Shown here: piece by piece, positions 5,351-9,298 of the stretch
Numbering within the stretch: position 1 is the first letter of the stretch
How the letters are laid out: each line of letters begins with the position of its first letter
From: Armatimonadota bacterium
GTDB lineage: Bacteria > Armatimonadota > Hebobacteria > Hebobacterales > WVXJ01
Assembly (NCBI GenBank): GCA_011773575.1
Contig: WVXJ01000098.1
Span: 12,826-22,123, forward strand
Direction of reading: 5' to 3'
Length of the DNA: 9,298 nt
Notes under the pieces: model-generated
What the model saw: the letters and a program-made list of their open reading frames with translations, nothing else
Database searches by the model: none
Told to the model about the DNA's origin: nothing
Made by a program: the position numbers and the translations under genes

Positions 5351-5481
5351 CTTCGGAAAGCGAAAACCTTTGCGAAAAGGGCAAAGACCCCAAGACCTGC
5401 AGCCCTGAACAGATCAAGGAATGCCACGGCGACGTCGCCGAGCACCCGTGTGAACAAGAAGAGAAGCAGGAGGAGGAGTAA
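5347..5481 (+). CDS. Small Cys/His-rich acidic protein, translationally coupled to arsR
   Basis: A 44-residue protein starting at ATG 5347, whose ATGA overlaps the arsR TGA. GGAG at 5333-5336 lies ten bases upstream, so it has its own ribosome binding site. It contains Cys9, Cys18, Cys26 and Cys35 with His27 and His33 in the pattern C-x8-C-x7-CH-x5-H-x-C (LCEKGK, TCSPEQIKECHGD, EHPC), and an acidic tail of Glu and Gln. There is no membrane segment or signal peptide. The four Cys and two His suggest a metal- or metalloid-binding mini-protein, for example a buffer, chaperone or sensor accessory for the ion seen by the upstream ArsR. That is inference from composition and coupling. I do not recognise a named family; I have an unverified impression that short proteins with this CSPEQI/CHGD core recur in anaerobes. 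Confidence 0.8.
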   Translation: MTSESENLCEKGKDPKTCSPEQIKECHGDVAEHPCEQEEKQEEE

Positions 5482-5527
5482 AGAGGTCAGCTCCAAGAAG
5501 ATGAGTCCTCCTCAGTAAATACCGTGG

Positions 5528-5563
5528 GCCCGCCAGCCGAAGCCTTGGCGAAAGCTGGTGGGC
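5528..5563. repeat. tRNA-3'-end palindromic repeat, copy A (tRNA-Leu)
   Basis: The outer arms GCCCGCCAGC (5528-5537) and GCTGGTGGGC (5554-5563) pair over ten positions with one G-T. Inside are GAA/GAA and GCC/GGC. The right arm covers the encoded CCA, the discriminator and the first acceptor bases of tRNA-Leu. Bases 5533-5563 differ from copy B (5728-5758) at only two positions. Confidence 0.7.
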
Positions 5564-5639
5564 GAGGAGGGAGTCGAACCCCCACGCCTTGCGGCACGTG
5601 GTCCTAAGCCACGCGCGTCTGCCATTCCGCCACTCGCCC
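5556..5639 (-). tRNA. tRNA-Leu(TAG) with encoded CCA
   Basis: A class II tRNA on the minus strand. The acceptor GGGCGAG (5639-5633) pairs with CTCGCCC (5566-5560), followed by discriminator A (5559) and encoded CCA (5558-5556). The anticodon stem CGTGG/CCACG encloses CTTAGGA, so the anticodon is TAG, reading CUN-type leucine codons. The long variable arm has a GCC-GCAA-GGC mini-hairpin, and the T-arm contains GGTTCGACTCC. It lies about 110 bases downstream of tRNA-Lys on the same strand and is probably co-transcribed with it. Confidence 0.95.
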
Positions 5640-5657
5640 AGCGTGCACGAGAGAGTT

Positions 5658-5710
5658 GAGAGTAGAAAGTGGAGAAGTGAAACCACAGAAGCGTTCTACT
5701 TTCCACTCTC
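5658..5710. repeat. Imperfect inverted repeat between tRNA-Lys and tRNA-Leu
   Basis: GAGAGTAGAAAGTGGAGAA (5658-5676) and TTCTACTTTCCACTCTC (5694-5710) are complementary at about 15 of 17 positions around a loop of roughly 17 bases. It sits in the spacer between the two tRNAs, where a processing hairpin is possible. It also resembles the low-complexity ACTCTC/CTTTC words seen at 944-980. Confidence 0.4.
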
Positions 5711-5725
5711 TCCTTTCACCTTTCT

Positions 5726-5758
5726 CACCAGCCGAAGCCTCGGCGAAGGCTGGTGGGC
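5726..5758. repeat. tRNA-3'-end palindromic repeat, copy B (tRNA-Lys)
   Basis: CACCAGCC (5726-5733) and GGCTGGTG (5748-5755) are perfect 8-bp arms. Between them lie a symmetric GAA/GAA internal loop and GCC-TC-GGC. On the minus strand the palindrome begins at the last acceptor base of tRNA-Lys and includes its CCA. It is nearly identical to copy A beside tRNA-Leu. Confidence 0.75.
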
Positions 5759-5826
5759 CGTACAGGATTCGAACCTGTGACCTTGGGATTAAGAGTCCCC
5801 TGCTCTACCAGCTGAGCTAACGGCCC
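5751..5826 (-). tRNA. tRNA-Lys(CTT) with encoded CCA
   Basis: The acceptor GGGCCGT (5826-5820) pairs with ACGGCCC (5761-5755), followed by discriminator A (5754) and encoded CCA (5753-5751). The D-arm is AGCTCAGCTGGTAGAGC and the anticodon loop CTCTTAA gives anticodon CTT. The T-arm is ACAGG TTCGAAT CCTGT. The outermost anticodon-stem pair (27-43) appears as a G-A mismatch, a minor oddity. A promoter lies just upstream at 5837-5866. Confidence 0.96.
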
Positions 5827-5836
5827 AACCCACTGC

Positions 5837-5866
5837 AATCTATCACTACCCCAGCGCCCTCGTCAA
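5837..5866 (-). promoter_or_regulatory. Sigma-70-type promoter of the tRNA-Lys / tRNA-Leu pair
   Basis: On the minus strand, -35 TTGACG (5866-5861), an 18-base spacer and -10 TAGATT (5842-5837). The predicted start is near 5830, a few bases before the mature tRNA-Lys 5' end. It is similar in design to the tRNA-Gly promoter. Confidence 0.6.
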
Positions 5867-6061
5867 TAAGGGTCTTCGCGAAATCGCAAATTGTTCATAC
5901 AGGAAACCCTGAGCGCGCCGCCGAAATTGGCATAAGGGAGTCCTTTACGGTTAGCCGATAGAACGGCCGAAAAATGACATCGTTCTTCAGAGTCCTGGCA
6001 GAGTCCGGCGCAGGAAAGTGCCGCGCCTTTCTCTCAGTATTGAGGGCCAGTTGCGCCCTTG

Positions 6062-6075
6062 GCGCTGAAAAGCGC
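6062..6075 (+). other. GNRA-capped hairpin in the leader of the 6100-6459 gene
   Basis: GCGCT and AGCGC form a perfect 5-bp stem closed by the tetraloop GAAA, 24 bases before the proposed ATG. The surrounding 5880-6099 leader is rich in short G/C complementarities and could fold, but I recognise no riboswitch class in it. Confidence 0.35.
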
Positions 6076-6099
6076 AAACGCAGATTGGAGATACTGCTC

Positions 6100-6459
6100 A
6101 TGCAGAGAAAGGAAATCTGCGAGATAAAGGACACCATCATCGAATTTGCCAGAGATTTCGAGAAGAAACGCGGCAAAGTCAGTGCCCACTTGGGCAGAAG
6201 TCAAATCATTGACGAACTTTATCGGAGAGAGCACAGCAGCAGGTTCATGAACAAGGCGCTCAAGGAGTTGTTGAAAGAAGGATATCTGAAGAGAATACCG
6301 GCGAAGATGAATGAGACTGTCTACGCGGCCGCTGCAAAACAGTACAGGAGTAAAACACACTGCTTGACGGAGACGCTCACAAAGATGGGCGTCTATTCCA
6401 GGGCTGTTGCAAAGCACAAACCATACCCTGAGACGCCCCGGTACGATCTGGAAGAGTGA
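6100..6459 (+). CDS. Hypothetical small basic protein, winged-helix-like
   Basis: I do not recognise this gene. The proposed product is 119 residues from ATG 6100, with GGAG nine bases upstream. An in-frame ATG at 5974 would add 42 Arg/Ala/Leu-rich residues but has no ribosome binding site and runs through a structured leader, so I prefer 6100. The order is a helix (8-22), SQIIDELYRRE (34-44), a recognition-helix-like SRFMNKALKELLKEG (47-61), then a beta hairpin YLKRIPAKMNETVYAAA (62-78). This order reads like a winged helix-turn-helix, perhaps DNA-binding. The C-terminal 35 residues are basic and Pro-containing. Arginine is mostly encoded by AGA/AGG, unlike the CGC/CGG-rich tig and clp genes, which hints at a different origin. 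It converges on the downstream membrane-protein gene with a 7-base gap. Confidence 0.65.
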   Translation: MQRKEICEIKDTIIEFARDFEKKRGKVSAHLGRSQIIDELYRREHSSRFMNKALKELLKEGYLKRIPAKMNETVYAAAAKQYRSKTHCLTETLTKMGVYSRAVAKHKPYPETPRYDLEE

Positions 6460-6466
6460 TCGCCCT

Positions 6467-7834
6467 TCAAGTCTGATAGGTCAGATAGACCAACCACAAG
6501 ACGCCGATATTACCTGCCAGCCACGCAGCCGCCAGAACCGTCAGCCCAACCGCCTTTGCCCAGTGTTTTGATAACAGTGTCGCCAGCCCCACCACCCCCA
6601 TGATGCTCAAGAGAGGCCACACCACTATCAAATATCTCCCTGCCTGCAGCGCGGTATAGTCCACGAACAACACATATCGCACGATCCCTCCGATGAGCAT
6701 AATCACCGTTAAGAGCATGAGCGACAGGGTGTTCGCCTGCAGCGCGCTCAATCCGGTGCGGCGGCGCCAGTAATCTACCAGGGCCAGCATCAGCCCAAGA
6801 AATGCCACCAGGCTCAATACGCCCATGACGGCTTTATAGCCCAACTCCGGAATCACCCCTTGCTCTACCACCGCCCACCACGGCAGCCACAGAAACATGA
6901 GGGTCCTCTCCGCGGCAATCTCCAGAATAATGAACAGCCCGGGCCTGTCCCCCATTCCATAGGGTTCCCGTAAGGCCTGCCCCAAGCTCTCATAGAGCGG
7001 CCTCACATAAGCATAGACGGTGGGAGTGCCGCAGGTTGCCATATTGTAGGCGAACCAGCCTCCACAGATGACTGCGGCTACCCCCAGCGCCGCACACGCT
7101 CTTCCCACCCGCCGCAAGCCGATATTCTCCGAGCCTGGCGGCCTTGCCGCGGCCGTTACTATGATGAGTCCAGGCAGTAGGGCCAGCGCCGATTCCTTGA
7201 CCAGTATCGCCAGCCCCGTTAGTACTCCCGCAATTACTATGTTCGCCAGGTTCGTCTTTCCGGAGAGTATCCGGGCCCATTGATACACGACCGCGGCGAA
7301 GGCCACGATTGCCAGACCGTCATTGTTCACCACCGAAGTGATATAGGTGAACATGGGCAGAAAAGCCAGTATTGCGGAACTGGCGAGACACACGGAGAAA
7401 TCCTTGGGAAACAGCAGGCGCGCCAGTTTCCATTCCAGCAGCAATGCCGCCAGGCCGATGAGAATCGAAAACCAGCGCAGCCGTATCCAGATGGCATCTG
7501 TCGGTAGTCCCGCAAATATTCGATACGGGATTGAGGCCAGCGCATAATAGACGGGCGGGTGTTGTCGCTGATGTGAAAGTGATTCGCCGGGTACGTATTT
7601 GGCCATATCCCCTTGAATCTTGGGCAGGCGGAAATCCAGGGCCACGGATTTGACATAGACGAAGTGCGCGGGCTCATCCGGGCCCCATTTCAAGCGGGTG
7701 GAAAATGAATACAACACCGACAAGACGACATAAAGCAGAATGATCGCCACGAGGATAATCTTGGCAAAGCGCGGCAAAGGCGGCCTGGCATTATCCGCGG
7801 AAATCTTCTCGTCTTTTGCCTTCTGTTTGCTCAT
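6467..7834 (-). CDS. Polytopic membrane protein, GT-C / GT39-DUF2142-type glycosyltransferase
   Basis: A 455-residue integral membrane protein with about ten to twelve hydrophobic segments, the first at about 23-43. The first extracytoplasmic loop carries the acidic motif GPDEPAHF (51-58), typical of GT-C enzymes of the PMT/ArnT/DUF2142 group, where the Asp is the presumed catalytic or metal residue. It is followed by QHPPVYY (91-97) and VNNDG (169-173), both also typical. Such enzymes transfer a sugar from a polyprenyl-phosphate carrier to a protein, lipid or glycan at the outer face of the cytoplasmic membrane. Neither donor nor acceptor can be deduced. The N-terminus is polar and Lys-rich (MSKQKAKDEK), with no cleavable signal. 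ATG 7834 has only a weak GAG-type ribosome binding site. It stands alone, divergent from the flavodiiron gene, with no polysaccharide cluster in view. Confidence 0.82.
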   Translation of the reverse strand: MSKQKAKDEKISADNARPPLPRFAKIILVAIILLYVVLSVLYSFSTRLKWGPDEPAHFVYVKSVALDFRLPKIQGDMAKYVPGESLSHQRQHPPVYYALASIPYRIFAGLPTDAIWIRLRWFSILIGLAALLLEWKLARLLFPKDFSVCLASSAILAFLPMFTYITSVVNNDGLAIVAFAAVVYQWARILSGKTNLANIVIAGVLTGLAILVKESALALLPGLIIVTAAARPPGSENIGLRRVGRACAALGVAAVICGGWFAYNMATCGTPTVYAYVRPLYESLGQALREPYGMGDRPGLFIILEIAAERTLMFLWLPWWAVVEQGVIPELGYKAVMGVLSLVAFLGLMLALVDYWRRRTGLSALQANTLSLMLLTVIMLIGGIVRYVLFVDYTALQAGRYLIVVWPLLSIMGVVGLATLLSKHWAKAVGLTVLAAAWLAGNIGVLWLVYLTYQT

Positions 7835-7866
7835 CTCTACTCACTAAATATTCGCAAGAGAAGTGT

Positions 7867-7926
7867 TTGCTTCCTGCCAAAAGCAACAAGGAATCCCTGC
7901 TGCCGCGGGGTAAGATAGATTTACCC
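7867..7926. promoter_or_regulatory. Two short inverted repeats in the divergent intergenic region
   Basis: TTGCTT (7867-7872) and AAGCAA (7881-7886) form one dyad, and GGGTAA (7908-7913) and TTACCC (7921-7926) form another. They lie between the membrane-protein and flavodiiron start codons. Either may bind a regulator of the flavodiiron gene, but I cannot place a confident -35/-10 pair here and do not match either to a known regulator. Confidence 0.35.
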
Positions 7927-7950
7927 ACTTCAATAGAGAGGAAAGACAAG

Positions 7951-9180
7951 ATGAAGCCTGTAGAGATTGCGAGGGACATTTACTGGGTGGGCGCGCTGGA
8001 TCCTCGAATACGCCGCTTCGACATAGTCATGGAGGCCCCCCATGGCACAACTTACAATGCCTATCTGGTGAAAGGTAAGGAGAAGACCGCGCTCATTGAT
8101 CTGGTGAAACCCCCCTTTAAGGAGGTATTCTTCTCCAACCTGGAGAGCCTGGTTGATTTATCGGAGATTAACTATGTGATATTGAGCCATACGGAGCCGG
8201 ATCATTCCGGTGTGCTGGGGGATTTCTTGCAGAAAGTCCCTTCCGCCCGCGTGGTGGCAATGAGCACGGCGGGCCGGTTCATCCAGAATCTGCTAAACCA
8301 GGACATTAATCCACTCCTCGTAGAAGACGGCCAAACCCTGGACCTGGGCGGCCGGCGACTCACCTTCATCCAGGCCCCCTTTTTGCACTGGCCGGACACC
8401 ATGTTGACCCACCTGGAGCCGGACAAGATACTCTTTACCTGTGATTTCCTCGGCTGCCATTACTCTGATGAAAGGCTGTTCGACGACCGCGCCGGAGATT
8501 TCTCTCCTGAGTTCCAATACTACTTCGACTGTCTCTTCCGCCCTCACAAAGCCTATGTATTGCGCGCGCTGGAGAAACTCGCCGGGCGGGAAATCTCGAT
8601 GATAGCCACTGGTCACGGCCCCCTCCTTCGCTCTGACCCGAAGAAGTACATGGAACTCTATCGAACCTGGAGCACTTCGCCGGAGAAGACGCAAAAAACT
8701 TTGGCCATTTTCTATGCCAGCGCTTACGGCAATACCGCCCGCATGGCAAAGGAGATAGCAGTCGGCGCCGAATCCGAGGGAGTCAAGGCGGGCCTCTATG
8801 ATGTCGTGACCACTGATATGAATGAAGCCGTTGATCGGCTGGAGGAGGCGGATGGTGTACTGGTGGGCTCCCCGACTATGAATGCTGACGCGGTGAAGCC
8901 GGTCTGGGATCTATTATCTTCACTTGTCACCATCAAAGTGAGAGGGAAAGTGGGCGGAGCTTTCGGCTCATTCGCCTGGAGCGGGGAGGCTCCCAAACAA
9001 CTGGAGGACCGGCTGAAAGGGCTGAAGTTCAAGGTTCCCCTCTCCGCGCCGCGGGCCAACTTCGTGCCCTCAGAAGAGGATCTGCAGGCCTGCCGCCAGT
9101 TCGGCGCGGATATCGCCAAAGCGATCAAGGGGGCTTGCACTCCCAGTAGTTCTTTGCGAACTTCGCGTCTTTGCGGTTAA
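7951..9180 (+). CDS. Flavodiiron protein (A-type flavoprotein), O2/NO reductase
   Basis: A two-domain cytoplasmic enzyme that uses a diiron site and FMN to reduce O2 to water or NO to N2O, protecting anaerobic metabolism. The metallo-beta-lactamase-like domain (about 1-245) has a complete ligand set: His80, Glu82, Asp84 and His85 (HTEPDH), His146 (LHWPD), Asp165 (TCDFLG) and His222 (TGHGP). The flavodoxin domain (about 250-395) shows FMN-binding YASAYGNT (255-262), GSPTMN and GAFGSFAWSG. There is no rubredoxin or NAD(P)H-flavin domain, so electrons must come from a separate partner not in this window. The product is 409 residues. ATG 7951 is preceded by AGAGG with a nine-base spacer and begins MKPVEIARDIYWVG as expected; upstream in-frame codons are not family-like. 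The last 15 or so residues (TPSSSLRTSRLCG) are not family sequence and are encoded by a repeat that also supplies the stop. Confidence 0.96.
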   Translation: MKPVEIARDIYWVGALDPRIRRFDIVMEAPHGTTYNAYLVKGKEKTALIDLVKPPFKEVFFSNLESLVDLSEINYVILSHTEPDHSGVLGDFLQKVPSARVVAMSTAGRFIQNLLNQDINPLLVEDGQTLDLGGRRLTFIQAPFLHWPDTMLTHLEPDKILFTCDFLGCHYSDERLFDDRAGDFSPEFQYYFDCLFRPHKAYVLRALEKLAGREISMIATGHGPLLRSDPKKYMELYRTWSTSPEKTQKTLAIFYASAYGNTARMAKEIAVGAESEGVKAGLYDVVTTDMNEAVDRLEEADGVLVGSPTMNADAVKPVWDLLSSLVTIKVRGKVGGAFGSFAWSGEAPKQLEDRLKGLKFKVPLSAPRANFVPSEEDLQACRQFGADIAKAIKGACTPSSSLRTSRLCG

Positions 9181-9183
9181 TCT
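9150..9183 (+). repeat. Word-like repeat overlapping the flavodiiron 3' end
   Basis: The tract contains TTCTTTGCGAACTTCGCG followed by TCTTTGCGGTTAA. I recognise this as a variant of an interspersed intergenic tract (CTTTGCGNNCTTTGCGTCTTTGCGG type) seen in several uncultivated phyla. It encodes the final residues and TAA of the flavodiiron gene and fills the junction with the convergent HAD gene. Confidence 0.55.
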
Positions 9184-9184
9184 C

Positions 9185-9298
9185 TTATCTGGGTACGGCC
9201 CCGAAACGGGCGAGGATCTCGCTTATCGGGGAATCATTGTTGGTCGCCTGACAAACATAATCGGCGGCGGCTTTCACTTCCGGATGAGCATTGGCGAC
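9185..9298 (-). CDS. Cof-type HAD-IIB hydrolase, C-terminal fragment
   Basis: The 37 codons before TAA 9187-9185 read VANAHPEVKAAADYV, then CQATNNDSPISEIL, ending ARFGAVPR. This matches the C-terminal signature of Cof/YbjI-type HAD phosphatases (usually AMGNA-x-x-x-VK-x-x-A-x-x-VT followed by NDEDGV), which hydrolyse sugar phosphates and similar small phosphates. The upstream body with the catalytic DxD lies outside the window. The end is slightly unusual: SPISEIL replaces the commoner DGVAEAL. It converges with the flavodiiron gene, leaving only four bases between the stop codons, so there is no room for a separate terminator. Confidence 0.75.
   Translation of the reverse strand, partial: VANAHPEVKAAADYVCQATNNDSPISEILARFGAVPR

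Noticed and set aside
5470..5513. Terminator of the arsR unit from GAGGAGGA/TCCTCCTC
   Set aside because: The 8-bp complementarity lies inside and beyond the small gene's end with a long loop and no T tract; too weak to call.
5974..6099. Longer form of the winged-helix-like protein starting at 5974
   Set aside because: The added residues are Arg/Ala/Leu-rich with no ribosome binding site upstream, while ATG 6100 has GGAG at nine bases. It is not fully excluded.
5751..6459. Integrative element inserted at tRNA-Lys
   Set aside because: No integrase is present, the odd gene is on the 5' side of the tRNA rather than at its 3' end, and no duplicated tRNA 3' fragment is seen there.
7816..7950. 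45-residue N-terminal extension of the flavodiiron protein from 7816
   Set aside because: It overlaps the divergent gene's start, is not family-like, and ATG 7951 has a good ribosome binding site and the expected MKPVEI start.

Overview
The window is bacterial chromosome of about 57% GC by eye, most likely from an uncultivated, at least partly anaerobic lineage. Genes start with clear Shine-Dalgarno sites, the promoters I can find are sigma-70-like (TTGACA with a 17-18 base spacer), and all three tRNAs encode their CCA ends. The DUF4432 sugar-epimerase-like gene, the flavodiiron protein and the word-like intergenic repeats would suit phyla such as Armatimonadota, Planctomycetota or Chloroflexota. 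This placement is a guess, because no phylogenetic marker can be compared here.

Layout. Bases 1-534 hold the 5' part of a DUF4432 (aldose 1-epimerase-like) gene on the minus strand. Bases 535-982 are non-coding and hold three copies of a composite repeat, one of which appears to serve as the intrinsic terminator of the next operon. From 4567 down to 983 on the minus strand run tRNA-Gly(GCC), tig, clpP and clpX, the trigger factor / Clp protease cluster; a near-consensus promoter lies upstream of the tRNA. Bases 4568-4929 are otherwise non-coding. At 4930-5481 on the plus strand is a compact metalloregulator unit: a promoter, a palindromic operator overlapping the -10 and the start codon, an ArsR-family repressor with many cysteines, and, overlapping its stop by ATGA, a 44-residue Cys/His-rich protein. 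Minus-strand tRNA-Leu(TAG) and tRNA-Lys(CTT) follow, each with the same roughly 31-base palindromic repeat at its 3' end. A small winged-helix-like protein (6100-6459, plus) converges on a GT39/DUF2142-type membrane protein (6467-7834, minus). That gene diverges from a flavodiiron protein (7951-9180, plus), which converges with the last 37 codons of a Cof-type HAD phosphatase (minus).

How the genes work together. Trigger factor folds nascent chains at the ribosome, and ClpXP degrades unfolded or tagged proteins, so tig-clpP-clpX is one proteostasis operon. The ArsR repressor and the small Cys/His protein look like an autoregulated, translationally coupled sensor plus metal(loid)-binding or signalling partner. 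The flavodiiron protein would reduce O2 or NO to water or N2O. The most unusual items are the arsR/small-protein unit, the composite repeats (one used as a terminator, another repeat supplying the tail and stop codon of the flavodiiron gene), and the palindromes fused to tRNA 3' ends.
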